From Rhodobacteraceae bacterium Alg231-30 (GTDB taxonomy: Bacteria; Pseudomonadota; Alphaproteobacteria; Rhodobacterales; Rhodobacteraceae), in assembly GCA_900143615.1 (NCBI GenBank), contig FREU01000005.1, positions 84 to 64,083 of the forward strand: a DNA stretch of 64,000 nucleotides, written 5' to 3'. A program made the translations under genes and the position numbers. This document shows positions 26,144 through 35,856 of this stretch, piece after piece; positions within the stretch are counted from its first letter, which is position 1; every line of letters starts with the position of its first letter. The notes under the pieces were generated by a model, which saw nothing but the letters and a program-made list of their open reading frames with translations, had not been told where the DNA came from and made no database searches.

Positions 26144-28864
26144 TCACTGGGAAGCACCCATGAATACGCCTGCGATCTCCTGTCGTAGATCTTTTGGCGA
26201 GACCGGCTTTGGCATATGGCTATTCATGCCATGAGCCAAACAAGTTTCCTTGTCGCGTTGCAAAGAATGCGCTGTCAGACCAATGATGTGGCAGGGAGCC
26301 CAGCCGTTTTTTTGCTCAATCAAACGGATTTCTCGGGTCGCGTCTAATCCGTTCATAACTGGCATGCTTATATCCATAAAAATGAGATGGGGTCGGTGCG
26401 CCTCGAAAGCAGCAACCGCTTTTGCGCCATCCTTGGCTTCAACTTGTTTATGGCCCATCCGTTGTATGATCAATTTCAACAACTTAAGGTTTGTAGCATT
26501 GTCATCCACAATTAAAATCTCGGCATCACCCTGATGACCAGATGTGGCGCCAATCGATTGTCCAGGCTCGATAGGGTGGTAAGTTGCAACACGCGGTTTG
26601 TGGGGATTTCCCCAATTTTCTGAGTCTCCCTCTATCGCGTCGTGACCATCAGAATTAAGGCACTTCAAAAGCTGAAAAGTGCCCAGCGGCTTAGTAAGGG
26701 TGGAATCCCAATTGCCGTCGTCGGCCTCGCTGTTGTGCTGACTTGAAATTTGACACAGCTGAATCAGTTTTGAAGACTTCGAACGAGGATGCTTGCGAAG
26801 TTTGGCGGCAAGAACGTGCAAGGGGGTATCGGACACGTTGTCGTTGACAAGAACAGCGTCAAACAAGCCGGAAGAGAGTGAAGGACTGTCAAGCATTTCG
26901 ATTGCCTCCGCTCCTGCCCGCGCCGAAACAACACTGTAGCGCCAGAATTGCAGCCTCTCCAAAGTGATTTGAAGGCTCTTCTCGTTTGAATCGATAAGAA
27001 GAATGTCTTTTTCGGTATCGCTCTGGAGAAGTTGCATCAGCTCTGAGGCGTCACGATTTATTGCTGTTTTCAGCGGAACTTTGAAGGAAAACGTCGCCCC
27101 TTCACCAACCTGCGACTGGACCCAGATTTCACCCTGCATGAGTTCAACAAGCCCTTTGCTGATGGAAAGCCCAAGGCCGGTACCCTCATGAGGTCGGGTA
27201 AAGGAGCTATCCACCTGAGTGAATTTGTTAAAGATTTCCTTGAGTTTTGATGGGGAGATCCCACAGCCTGTGTCATGCACATCGACCTGAATAGCAAACC
27301 CGGCGTCGGCCTCATGCACCTTGTGAAGGTCTATGAAAATCGTGCCGTTTTGGGTGAATTTCACTGCATTGCCGACGAGATTGGTCACCACCTGTTTTAA
27401 TCTTGCAAAATCACCCACGGCCTGTTCCGGAAGGCTAGGTTCAACGCGGGTTAGTATTTCGACTCCCGATTTCGACGCTTGCGCTCCTAGGAGTTTGGCG
27501 GGCTCGTCGATCAGATCGCAGAGCGAAAATGCCTCCGGTCTCAAAGTGAGGTGCCCACTGTCAATTTTTGAGTAATCGAGGATGTCATTGATTATAGATA
27601 GTAGGCTCCGACCCGACGATTGAATGATTTCCAAAAGACTCCTTTGATGGCTGTCCAAATCGCTTTCAGCCAGGAGGTCAGACATCCCAAGCACACCATT
27701 CATCGGCGTTCGGATTTCGTGACTCATCGTTGCCACAAACTCTGACTTCGCTTTGTCGGCCGCTTGAGCCTGTTCGAGTGCTTGCCGGAGATCATTATTC
27801 GTGGATTGCACCTTTTGTTCTGCTTCGACAATGACCGTCGCATCGGCAAAGATCCCGCGATACCCGACAAATCGATCCGCGGTAAATTGCGGACGCCCCC
27901 GCATCAGGATCCAGCGCGTTTGATTGAGTTCCGAGTCGACAAGCGCAATTCGTATGTCGTGGAATTCCTCTTGGTTGCAGAACGCTTGGTCAAGCCGTCT
28001 GGCATCCTCATAGGATGCGGCATGCGACCTCTCAGAAAGAAGCTTTGCCAAGGGCGCACCTTGCGTGCTTTCTACGCCAAGCAATTCCAATATCGGCTCG
28101 GGGCATCTAACTATGTTTCCGTTTGCGTCCGTCTGCCACAACCATTGTGTTGCCTGCTCTTCGTAGTCTTTGAGCAGCAGTTCTATGACCTCGCTTTTTT
28201 CACTGAGTTCGTCGTGGTCTTTAAATGCGTTGATCGTGGATTTCCCGCGTTCCACCACCACATTCAAGAGGCTTGCACCAGACGCAACACACAGAAATGA
28301 TACCAAATAGTCGGCGGTCGCGCCGGATGCCATTCCAGTAAATAATGCGACGAGGCTATTCGAGATTGTTTGGACCGCGAGGTAAATGAATGCGGCGGAG
28401 GGGGCCAGAGAGTGCCCAACAGTCCCGAGGGCAAGCGTCCCCGCCATAATGGTAGTTACAATTGCCTTCTGATCACCCTCGGCGACCGGGAAGAACAGCG
28501 CCATGCCAAGGGCCCAGAAAGATGAATTGGCAAATGTTTGAGCCACAAAACGCCGCATGTCGCGCGCGCTTCCGTCTGTTTGGTACTCGCTTCGCCATTG
28601 CCAAAAAAGAGCCCATGAAAAAATCAAAATAGCCGCAGTCCAAGCAATGACCAAGCCGTTGACACCGCAGTTCCAAACTTGCAGTGACAGCGCTGGTGCA
28701 AAAAAAGTGTTGCACAACAGCATGATACGCATCTGCTCAATGGTGCCGCGAATTTGTTGCCGTCTTAAACGCTTTGCCGCGTCTTCAGAGAACTGTTGCG
28801 GCCGCAAGTCAGCACCCGGGACTTTTGCTAATAGATTAAGAAAGGGGGTTCTGGGTTCAGTCAC
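26144..28864 (-). CDS. Hybrid sensor histidine kinase/response regulator
   Basis: A 906-residue membrane kinase. Residues ~45-205 hold about six hydrophobic spans, then a PAS-like region (~235-345) and a coiled stretch. HisKA follows with H382 ([11 protein letters not shown]), then HATPase with N-box (NLVGNA, ~495) and G-boxes ([18 protein letters not shown]). A first receiver-like domain (~618-735) has Asn at the expected acceptor position (VLVNDN, ~674). The final receiver (~782-900) is intact with D831 in [10 protein letters not shown]. No partner regulator is adjacent. It is divergent from nothing close and sits alone on the minus strand between related repeats. Confidence 0.9.
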   Translation of the reverse strand: MTEPRTPFLNLLAKVPGADLRPQQFSEDAAKRLRRQQIRGTIEQMRIMLLCNTFFAPALSLQVWNCGVNGLVIAWTAAILIFSWALFWQWRSEYQTDGSARDMRRFVAQTFANSSFWALGMALFFPVAEGDQKAIVTTIMAGTLALGTVGHSLAPSAAFIYLAVQTISNSLVALFTGMASGATADYLVSFLCVASGASLLNVVVERGKSTINAFKDHDELSEKSEVIELLLKDYEEQATQWLWQTDANGNIVRCPEPILELLGVESTQGAPLAKLLSERSHAASYEDARRLDQAFCNQEEFHDIRIALVDSELNQTRWILMRGRPQFTADRFVGYRGIFADATVIVEAEQKVQSTNNDLRQALEQAQAADKAKSEFVATMSHEIRTPMNGVLGMSDLLAESDLDSHQRSLLEIIQSSGRSLLSIINDILDYSKIDSGHLTLRPEAFSLCDLIDEPAKLLGAQASKSGVEILTRVEPSLPEQAVGDFARLKQVVTNLVGNAVKFTQNGTIFIDLHKVHEADAGFAIQVDVHDTGCGISPSKLKEIFNKFTQVDSSFTRPHEGTGLGLSISKGLVELMQGEIWVQSQVGEGATFSFKVPLKTAINRDASELMQLLQSDTEKDILLIDSNEKSLQITLERLQFWRYSVVSARAGAEAIEMLDSPSLSSGLFDAVLVNDNVSDTPLHVLAAKLRKHPRSKSSKLIQLCQISSQHNSEADDGNWDSTLTKPLGTFQLLKCLNSDGHDAIEGDSENWGNPHKPRVATYHPIEPGQSIGATSGHQGDAEILIVDDNATNLKLLKLIIQRMGHKQVEAKDGAKAVAAFEAHRPHLIFMDISMPVMNGLDATREIRLIEQKNGWAPCHIIGLTAHSLQRDKETCLAHGMNSHMPKPVSPKDLRQEIAGVFMGASQ

Positions 28865-29524
28865 AGGCCACTGTCCTTATTTGCCTTTGAATTCAAGTTG
28901 GGTACAGCAAACCCGTTAACATATTCAAAATCTGGAGGTTCTGCTTAGGATTTGTCACCGCATAGTTCACAAGCTTTGATGGAAAAAGGAGAATTAGGTG
29001 TCACCTCGGCCCGTGTCAGTCTTGGGCCAAACTACTGTCCTCCGGACTAACATGCGGATGATGCCGAAATCCCGCACAGTCGACTTCCGGCTCAGGCAGG
29101 CGAGTGCCCGCTTTCATCAAATTCACGCAGCAGGATGATAGCTGCTTTGGGCTGGGAGCTGACCTCCGGGAACAAATGCGCTCTCCAAAGTGCGCATGAA
29201 AATCTCCGAAGGCCGAGCCAACGGCGGCTCTGCGCAGATTGCGACCTTTGCAAAGTCTCGGCGTTTCCCCGAAGCAGACTTTGAAGCCGACTGCGGCGAA
29301 ATTCCACTTAGAGCCCATCCTGTGAGTTCGTTTTTTATGCTGCACGCGCTCGCAGCGGAAAAACTGCCGCGCATGCATCGGCTCGTGGCTTCCGCGCGAC
29401 GAGAAGTGCCGCCATTCGTTCGGAGCGCACCGAGTTTTCCCTATCCTATACTCGGACGGCGGGGCTTTGTCGTAATTTGGCACGCCAACGCGAACGGTTG
29501 GTTCCAAATAATTCGCGGTTTTTG
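28865..29524. other. Intergenic region between kinase and catabolic operon
   Basis: About 660 bp with no convincing gene. The middle carries repeat copy B (29233-29317). Right of it the sequence becomes visibly richer in G and C, as in the catabolic block that follows. The open frames here have no recognisable protein features. Confidence 0.5.
29233..29317 (+). repeat. Dispersed repeat, copy B
   Basis: The second copy of the ~85-bp element at 25985, same orientation. It begins GCGCAGATTGCGAC, shares CTTTGCAAAGT and the TTTCCCCGAA-like core, and ends TTAGAGCCCA. It lies downstream (right) of the kinase start. Confidence 0.6.
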
Positions 29525-30370
29525 TCAGTCGAAGGGCTTATTGCTAGTCCAGTCGAAGGTCCCGGTGTCCCGTTCCTGCACTGCCTGTTTCCAGCCGGCT
29601 TGCTCCACGCGGGCTTTGAAGTTCATACCTTCGGGTGAATGGCGGGTGATGCCATCGAACACTGTGGCAAGGCGCTGTGTTTGGTTGATCTTTTCCTCTA
29701 CGGCGGAATTGATCACCATCTTCTGCATGGCCAGTTGGTTGATCGGCACGGATGCCATCCGGGCGGCCAGCGCCTCGACCTCGGCATCGAGCTGATCGTC
29801 AGGCACAGATTTCAGCACTAGCCCCATCTCGGCGGCTTCGACGCCGGTTATCTTGTCACCCGTGAACATCATGCGCTTAGCCTTTTCCGGCCCCAGCCTG
29901 TGCACCCACATCGCTGTGGTCGGACAGCCCCAGACACGCGTGGGCATGTAGCCGATCTGTGCGGTGTCCGCCATGATCGTGAGGTCTGCACAAAGCGCGA
30001 TATCCGAGCCGCCCGCCACGGCGTGCCCATGTACCTTGCATATCACCGGCTTCATTGCCCGAAAGAGCGACATGAAGGCCTGCGTGTTGGCCCACATGAA
30101 CTGGAAATCCTGCATCGGGTCCCAGGGCATGTCCTGCACCACCTTGTTGGGGCCGTTGCCCTCGGCGTAGTGGGCCAGATCGTAGCCTGCGCAAAATGCC
30201 TTTCCTGCGCCGGACAGGACCATCACGTGCACGTCGCGATCATGGTCGGCTTCTGCCACCGCCGCCGCCAGTTCGCGCGGCAGATCATCGTCGATGGCAT
30301 TCATCACTTCAGGTCGGTTCAGGGTGATCCGCCCGATCCGGTCATCTTTCTCGTACAGAACCTTTGCCAT
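29525..30370 (-). CDS. Crotonase (enoyl-CoA hydratase/isomerase) family protein
   Basis: A 281-residue crotonase-fold protein. It has the oxyanion-hole segments SGAGKAFCAGYDL and HAVAGGSDIAL and the long conserved stretch VWGCPTTAMWVHRLG. The two catalytic Glu of classical hydratases are not kept: one position reads Asp (GGSDIA) and the other Thr (YMPTRVWG). The start is the ATG at 30370, which has GGGAGTGAGC in front and lies 2 bp after the aldehyde dehydrogenase stop. It is the last gene of a five-gene operon. A CoA-thioester isomerase, lyase or hydrolase is as likely as a hydratase. Confidence 0.87.
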   Translation of the reverse strand: MAKVLYEKDDRIGRITLNRPEVMNAIDDDLPRELAAAVAEADHDRDVHVMVLSGAGKAFCAGYDLAHYAEGNGPNKVVQDMPWDPMQDFQFMWANTQAFMSLFRAMKPVICKVHGHAVAGGSDIALCADLTIMADTAQIGYMPTRVWGCPTTAMWVHRLGPEKAKRMMFTGDKITGVEAAEMGLVLKSVPDDQLDAEVEALAARMASVPINQLAMQKMVINSAVEEKINQTQRLATVFDGITRHSPEGMNFKARVEQAGWKQAVQERDTGTFDWTSNKPFD

Positions 30371-30372
30371 GC

Positions 30373-31821
30373 TCACTCCCAATCGCTGACGGCCTTGACC
30401 TCAAGGAATTCCTCAAGACCCCAGACACCACCTTCACGGCCATTTCCCGAATGCTTCATGCCGCCGAAAGGCGAGCCCGCACCGCCGAGTTTGCCGTTCA
30501 TCTCGACCATACCAGACCGCAGCCGCCGCGCGACCCGGCGTGCGCGGGACTTGTCCGTAGTCTGGACATAGTTCGTGAGGCCATAGGGCGTGTCATTCGC
30601 CAAGGCGATCGCCTCCTCTTCGGAATCGAAGGGCGAGATACACAGCACCGGTCCGAAGATTTCTTCCTTCCAGATCGTCATGTCCGGCGTGACATCGGCA
30701 AAGATCGTTGGGCGCACGAAGTGACCGCGGTTCAGCCCGTCAGGGCGGCCAAGTCCACCCGCGATCAACGCGGCGTGTTCATCAATGCCGTGCTTGATCA
30801 AGTACTGGATCTTGTTGAACTGTGTTTCAGACACAACCGGGCCGATCTGGCGGCCTTCGATGTCCGCTGGTCCGACCTCCGTTTTTTCTGCTACGGCTCG
30901 GGCGGTTTCAACGGCCTGGTCGTAGATCGAGCGCTCCACGAGCATCCGGGTCGGCGCGTTGCAGGACTGGCCCGAATTGTTGAAGCAGTGCCGCACGCCG
31001 CGTGTGACGGCCTTTTCATCTGCATCGGCGAGGATGATGTTGGCCCCCTTACCCCCCAGTTCGAGGCTGACGCGTTTCACGGTGTCTGCCGCGGCCTTGC
31101 TGATCGCGACCCCAGCTCGGGTTGACCCGGTGAAGCTGACCATGTCCACATCCGGGTGCGCGGTGAGATGCGCGCCAACACCGGCACCATCACCGTTCAC
31201 AAGATTGAACACGCCGGGTGGGAAGCCCGCTGCATCGATCATCTCGGCCAGCAGAATGGCACTGAGTGGCGAGAGTTCAGAGGGTTTCAGCACCACCGTG
31301 CACCCCGCTGCCATCGCCGGGGCGACCTTCAGCATCACCTGGTTCATCGGCCAGTTCCATGGGGTGATCAGGGCACAGACACCGACCGGCTCGTATAGGA
31401 TCATGTCGCCGGGCGCGTGATCCCCCAAGGGGCGCTCAAAGGCAAAAGCCTTGGCCGCCCGAATGGTGTTCTTGAGATGCCCAGCTCCGGCGCCGACCTG
31501 TGCCGTCTTTGCCAGTGCGATAGGTGCACCCATTTCGGTGCTGATGGCCTGCGCCATGTCTTCGGCCCGAGACTTGTAGCCCTCCATCAACCGCTCCAGT
31601 GCGGCGATTCGTTCCTCGGGGTCTGTTGCCGCCCAGGCCGGGAAGGCTGCCTTGGCCGCGGCGACGGCCGCGTCAGCGTCAGCGACGCCACCCAAAGTGA
31701 TCGTGGCGATCTTCTCTTCGGTCGACGGGTTTTCAACCGCCATTTCGCGCCCGTCGATCGAGGCGACCCACCCCCCATTTATGTAGTGGCCGTTGAAATA
31801 GTGTTTGGATGCGTCCTGCAT
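30373..31821 (-). CDS. NAD(P)-dependent aldehyde dehydrogenase
   Basis: A 482-residue ALDH with the Glu motif LELGGKGAN, the catalytic Cys in NSGQSCNAPTRM, the cofactor region ITPWNWPMNQ, and GEIFGPVL-like EEIFGPVLCI near the C-terminus. The ATG at 31821 is preceded by ACAGGA at 6-nt spacing, immediately after the ligase stop. It oxidises an aldehyde to the acid. With an acyl-CoA ligase and a crotonase it may act on an aldehyde released by side-chain cleavage, as in phenylpropanoid catabolism, or on an amino-aldehyde. The substrate is not readable. Confidence 0.9.
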   Translation of the reverse strand: MQDASKHYFNGHYINGGWVASIDGREMAVENPSTEEKIATITLGGVADADAAVAAAKAAFPAWAATDPEERIAALERLMEGYKSRAEDMAQAISTEMGAPIALAKTAQVGAGAGHLKNTIRAAKAFAFERPLGDHAPGDMILYEPVGVCALITPWNWPMNQVMLKVAPAMAAGCTVVLKPSELSPLSAILLAEMIDAAGFPPGVFNLVNGDGAGVGAHLTAHPDVDMVSFTGSTRAGVAISKAAADTVKRVSLELGGKGANIILADADEKAVTRGVRHCFNNSGQSCNAPTRMLVERSIYDQAVETARAVAEKTEVGPADIEGRQIGPVVSETQFNKIQYLIKHGIDEHAALIAGGLGRPDGLNRGHFVRPTIFADVTPDMTIWKEEIFGPVLCISPFDSEEEAIALANDTPYGLTNYVQTTDKSRARRVARRLRSGMVEMNGKLGGAGSPFGGMKHSGNGREGGVWGLEEFLEVKAVSDWE

Positions 31822-31836
31822 GGCGGTTCCTGTCAA

Positions 31837-33441
31837 TCAGAGTTCAGCATATTCCCCGGCGACGAAACCATCGCGGAGAACGAATTTCTGGATTTTGCCC
31901 GAGCCGGTCAGGGGAAAGCCTTCGACCTGCACCCAGACATTCGGGGTTTTCTGCGGCGACATATTTGCGCGGCAATGGGCATGCAGCGCGGGTTTGTCGA
32001 GTGGTCCTGTGCTGCGGATGAACGCGCCGATGACCTCGCCCCACTTCGGGTCCGGCAGGCCGACCACAGCGACCTCGGCCACGCTCGCGTGTTCCAACAG
32101 GCAGTTCTCGATCTCCGCCGGGAAATGGTTCTCGCCACCCCGGATGATCATCTCCTTGACGCGGCCCGTGACGGTGACGTAGCCGCGCGTATCCATCCGG
32201 CCCAGATCGCCGGTGTGCAGCCAACCCATTGCGTCTACGGTCTCGGATGTGGCCGTGGGGTTGTCGTTGTATTCCAGCATGACGCAGGGGCCGCGGGCAC
32301 AGATTTCCCCGACCTCTCCTACGGCGACAGCACTATTGTTATCGACGCTGCGGATCGAAACCTCGGTCTGCGCCACTGCCTGGCCAGCCGTGTTGCAGAT
32401 GTCATCGATACTGTCTGACAAATGGTGTTGCGTGATCACCGGACAATGCTCGGTCTGGCCATAGAGCGTCGAAAATCCGGCGCCCATCAGGGTCTGCACC
32501 CGGCGCACCAGTTCCGGGGCCACCATCGAGCCGCCGCAGCTGACCAGTTTCAGGGCTGACAGGTCGCGCGGCCGCGTTTCCTGTGCGTCGAGCAGCGCCA
32601 CCACCATGGTCGGCACGCCAAGGATGATGTCAGCGCCGCTCGCTTCCAACTGGTCAAGCACGACGTCCGGGTCAAACAGGCTGATCAGCACCATTCGGCA
32701 CCCCGCCTGAAGGCATCCAAGCGTGACCATACCGCAGCCCGAGGTGTGAAACATCGGCATGATGTTGACCCAGGTGGTCGCTTTTGTCGCGCCGCAGCGG
32801 GACGCGTAGAAGCGTGCATTGTTGACCAACCCGCGATGGCTCAGCACCGCCCCTTTGGGAAAGCCGGTGGTGCCGGATGTATACTGGATCATCGCCGCGT
32901 CGCCTGGGGCAACATCGGACAAAGCAGGCGGGCGGGAGCCTTCTGTGTAAACTGCTGCGCTTTCCATGTCTGTGACTTCGCGCACTGCAGGGATGCTCGC
33001 CGCGACCTCAGCGCCAATCCGGCCCATTGGGTTGCCACGGAATTCCTCGACGAGGAACAAGGCGACCGCCCCGGATTGCTCCAGCACGTAGGCCAGCTCG
33101 CGTGCCTGAAAAGCCGGGTTCGCGGTCACCAGAACCACCCCTGACAGCGCGCAAGCATATTCCATCAGCACCCATTCTGGGCTGTTGGGCGACCAGACTA
33201 CCACCCGTTCGCCGGGCGCAAACCGGGTGGACAGAGCCAAAGCCAGCCGCTCGGCATCTTTCAGAAGTTCGGCATAGGCCCAGCGGCGTCCTTCTGTACC
33301 GTCCCGCCTGACTTCGACCAAGGCCTCCGCCTCCGGGCGCGCCGCAGCGACCTCGCGCAGCAACCCGCCAACCGTGATGTCGCGGATATCCGCATCATTC
33401 TGCGCCGGGAAGTGCGAAGTGGTGAGGTTCAAATTGTACAT
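31837..33441 (-). CDS. AMP-binding acyl-CoA synthetase
   Basis: A 534-residue adenylate-forming enzyme. The P-loop-like motif is MIQYTSGTTGFPKGAV, the A5 region STLYGQTEHCPV, the hinge-type motif GWLHTGDLGRMDTRGYV, and the terminal catalytic Lys region GSGKIQKFVLR. It activates a carboxylic acid to its CoA thioester. It overlaps the GlxA-type regulator by 13 bp, and the aldehyde dehydrogenase follows directly. It is broadly related to medium-chain and DmdB-like ligases, but specificity cannot be assigned. Confidence 0.9.
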   Translation of the reverse strand: MYNLNLTTSHFPAQNDADIRDITVGGLLREVAAARPEAEALVEVRRDGTEGRRWAYAELLKDAERLALALSTRFAPGERVVVWSPNSPEWVLMEYACALSGVVLVTANPAFQARELAYVLEQSGAVALFLVEEFRGNPMGRIGAEVAASIPAVREVTDMESAAVYTEGSRPPALSDVAPGDAAMIQYTSGTTGFPKGAVLSHRGLVNNARFYASRCGATKATTWVNIMPMFHTSGCGMVTLGCLQAGCRMVLISLFDPDVVLDQLEASGADIILGVPTMVVALLDAQETRPRDLSALKLVSCGGSMVAPELVRRVQTLMGAGFSTLYGQTEHCPVITQHHLSDSIDDICNTAGQAVAQTEVSIRSVDNNSAVAVGEVGEICARGPCVMLEYNDNPTATSETVDAMGWLHTGDLGRMDTRGYVTVTGRVKEMIIRGGENHFPAEIENCLLEHASVAEVAVVGLPDPKWGEVIGAFIRSTGPLDKPALHAHCRANMSPQKTPNVWVQVEGFPLTGSGKIQKFVLRDGFVAGEYAEL

Positions 33442-34496
33442 TTTTTTGCTCCTTCTGAGCAGTCGCCATCTGGGAGAGGATCATCTATTCGCCGGATTCC
33501 CACATCCAGAAGGGGTGAAACTCCAAACTGCTTCCGGTAAAGGCGGGAGAAATGGGACTGGCTCTGAAAACCGCTCGCAATCGCAATTTCGATCAGAGGC
33601 AATTCTGTTTGTTGAAGCAATCGCCGTGCATGTTCCAGCCTCAGCTTCACATAGAATGCTTTAGGGCTGGTCGCCATATGAGCCTTGAAGATGCGCTCAA
33701 GCTGACGCATCGAGACGCCGGTTAAGACAGCTATCTCCTGCGCTGAAACAGGCTCTTCCAGGCGCGATTGCATTACCCTGATAGCCTTTGCCAGCTTGGA
33801 GTTGCGCTCTCGCATGTGCACGAACTCGGCGGCCCCTTGGTCCTCTTGTCCAGTCCTGAAGGAACTGCAAACAAGCCGGTCTGCGACCCAATTGGCTATT
33901 CTGCTGTCACTGGTCAATGCGATCAGTTGCAACATCATGTCGAGGGTCGACGCCCCGCCGGCACAGGTCAGGCTTTTTTCGCCAATACAGAAGATGTTCT
34001 GCTTTAACTCCAGCTCTGGGCAATGTTCGGCAATTGCCCCCCTATACGCCCAATGTGCAGAAACTGGCCCGTTCAAACGCACACCAGCCTTTGCCAATGT
34101 GAATACAGCGCTCCCAATTGCGCCTATGCGCGCTCCTTTCCGGGAAACACTCCGCAACCAGGCCAGCACTGGCAAAGTAGATGCGCCTACATATTCCTTA
34201 CCTCCCAGCACGATTACTGTGCTTCTTCTGCTGACTGGCATCATCGGGCCATCTACTTTCATGGACAATCCGTTAGACGCCAACACAGCGTTTCCGTCTT
34301 CACTGAACAAAGACCACGAATATCTGGGCGTCTGGTCAAACTGGTTGGCTTCATTCAACACGTCCAGCGCAGCGCAAAGATCCAACGAGGAGAACGACCT
34401 CAATAGTAAGAAAGCAAAGTGTGTGGAGACGGCCGAAGCCGCCTCTGGTTGGCAACTCCTAGAGCGTTCTGTTGAAACGCTGGGCATGAAGGTCAT
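33429..34496 (-). CDS. GlxA family transcriptional regulator (DJ-1/PfpI + AraC HTH)
   Basis: A 355-residue regulator. The N-terminal ~200 residues are a DJ-1/PfpI-like ligand domain, and the C-terminal ~100 an AraC double HTH (AQEIAVLTGVSMRQLERIF and PLIEIAIASGFQSQSHFSRLYR). GlxA-type regulators such as GbdR, CdhR and ArgR often sense quaternary amines or amino acids. The gene is placed inside the operon: its ATG overlaps the GcvT-like stop (ATGA), and its 3' end overlaps the ligase start. It therefore probably autoregulates the operon and reports on its substrate. Confidence 0.9.
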   Translation of the reverse strand: MTFMPSVSTERSRSCQPEAASAVSTHFAFLLLRSFSSLDLCAALDVLNEANQFDQTPRYSWSLFSEDGNAVLASNGLSMKVDGPMMPVSRRSTVIVLGGKEYVGASTLPVLAWLRSVSRKGARIGAIGSAVFTLAKAGVRLNGPVSAHWAYRGAIAEHCPELELKQNIFCIGEKSLTCAGGASTLDMMLQLIALTSDSRIANWVADRLVCSSFRTGQEDQGAAEFVHMRERNSKLAKAIRVMQSRLEEPVSAQEIAVLTGVSMRQLERIFKAHMATSPKAFYVKLRLEHARRLLQQTELPLIEIAIASGFQSQSHFSRLYRKQFGVSPLLDVGIRRIDDPLPDGDCSEGAKKCTI

Positions 34497-35704
34497 TCCG
34501 CCGCGATCGGTTTGGTCGGGATGTCCACAAGCTTGCCGCGCGGAATGAGCCGGTCCGCGTCATACATCGGGAGAGTGCAAAGCTCGCCGCTCTGGGTGGA
34601 CCCATCAGCGCAAAGCACATCGACCTGCGTGCCCGGACCCTGTGCGGGGTCGTCCATGCGCACGATGCAAACACCACAGCCCTGATAGGGCGAATAGCCC
34701 GAGGAACAAACCCGACCGACATCTTTTCCATCAATGGTCATGACGCGTCCAAGCTGCGCCACACCGCCGGACACGCGCATGCCCCAGGTGCGGCAGGATT
34801 TATCGGCGGCCTCCAGCGCTTTGCGGCCAACAAAGTCACGGTCGTCGAACTCGACAAAACCGCCAAGCCCTGCGTCGAACGGCGTCGTCTCGGCTCCGAA
34901 ATCCGACCCGGCGTTGAGCAACCCGGCCTCGATCCGCCGCGCCCGGAACACCGGCGTTCCGGTCAGCAGGATGCCGAACGCAGCACCAACCTCCATGATC
35001 CTGTCGCCGATGGCGGGGATGTCGGTGTCGGGTAACATGTAGACTTCCCAGCCCAGTTCATTGGTGAAGCCCGAGCGGCTGATCCAGCAGGTCTGCCCCG
35101 CGATGGAAACCTCGGCGCAGTCGAAATAGCGGAAAGGATCGGGCATGGGGCCGTCCAGCACAGCAGCCAGCAAGTCCAGCGACCGTGGGCCTTGAATCTG
35201 GCTGACCCAGACATTCGGGTCGTGGATTTTCACGTCCAGCCCCTCGGCATGTGCCTTGTACCAGCTGAACAGATCCCCATCGGCTTGCGCCATCCAGAAC
35301 CTGTCCTGCGACAGCCGCAACAGCACCCCGTCGGTGATCATGCCGCCATCGTGATAGCAGGCAAACTGATAGGAACAGCGCCTCGGCTTCACCTTGCTGA
35401 CACTCCGGGTGAACACCTTGTTCAAGAGGGTTTCGGCGTCTGCTCCGCTGATCTCGATCGGCAACTCGCCGGTGTGACGAAAGATGACATTGGTGCGCAC
35501 GGCCCAATACATCTCGTCTTCCGTGGCCGTGTCGAGTTTCTCCGGCGTCAGGCGCGAGTTGTAGAGCGTGTATTCGGGATCGTAAGGCAGTTCCATGTAG
35601 CTTAGTGGATGGGGCGGCATGGTGCGGGTCAGTTCGCGCGGGCGCTCGCCTTTGTTCTGGAAAGCTTTGACCGCGAAACGAGTGTGGGAGAGGTCGGTTG
35701 TCAT
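34493..35704 (-). CDS. GcvT-family aminomethyltransferase / folate-dependent demethylase-like protein
   Basis: A 403-residue protein of the GcvT/DmdA/LigM fold. It is recognised by YHDGGMITDGVLLRL, the folate-site Arg/Glu region SRSGFTNELGWEVYM, and a C-terminal GcvT_C domain (SSGYSPYQGCGVCIV). Family members move a methyl or methylene group from N-, O- or S-methyl compounds to tetrahydrofolate. The ATG at 35704 has GGTGA six bases upstream. It is first in a five-gene operon and divergent from a LysR gene. It is not an obvious GcvT of the glycine cleavage system, as no gcvH or gcvP is nearby. Confidence 0.85.
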   Translation of the reverse strand: MTTDLSHTRFAVKAFQNKGERPRELTRTMPPHPLSYMELPYDPEYTLYNSRLTPEKLDTATEDEMYWAVRTNVIFRHTGELPIEISGADAETLLNKVFTRSVSKVKPRRCSYQFACYHDGGMITDGVLLRLSQDRFWMAQADGDLFSWYKAHAEGLDVKIHDPNVWVSQIQGPRSLDLLAAVLDGPMPDPFRYFDCAEVSIAGQTCWISRSGFTNELGWEVYMLPDTDIPAIGDRIMEVGAAFGILLTGTPVFRARRIEAGLLNAGSDFGAETTPFDAGLGGFVEFDDRDFVGRKALEAADKSCRTWGMRVSGGVAQLGRVMTIDGKDVGRVCSSGYSPYQGCGVCIVRMDDPAQGPGTQVDVLCADGSTQSGELCTLPMYDADRLIPRGKLVDIPTKPIAAE

Positions 35705-35856
35705 GTTGTTCACCGTTCAGAGTTGTTAGACGTCTGCGGGTGATCTTCGACAAGGACAGATGGGTGCCACGCATTAGATTAAATGTATTGGGCCAGATGC
35801 GCTTGGCGCAAATCTAATGATTTGCACAAGTCGTTCGAAAAAATTAGACAATATAC

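Noticed and set aside
34493-35704. Calling the GcvT-like gene dmdA and the operon a DMSP demethylation cluster
   Set aside because: The protein is longer than DmdA and its N-terminus does not look like it. The operon has no DmdC-type acyl-CoA dehydrogenase, and the crotonase lacks the expected active-site Glu.
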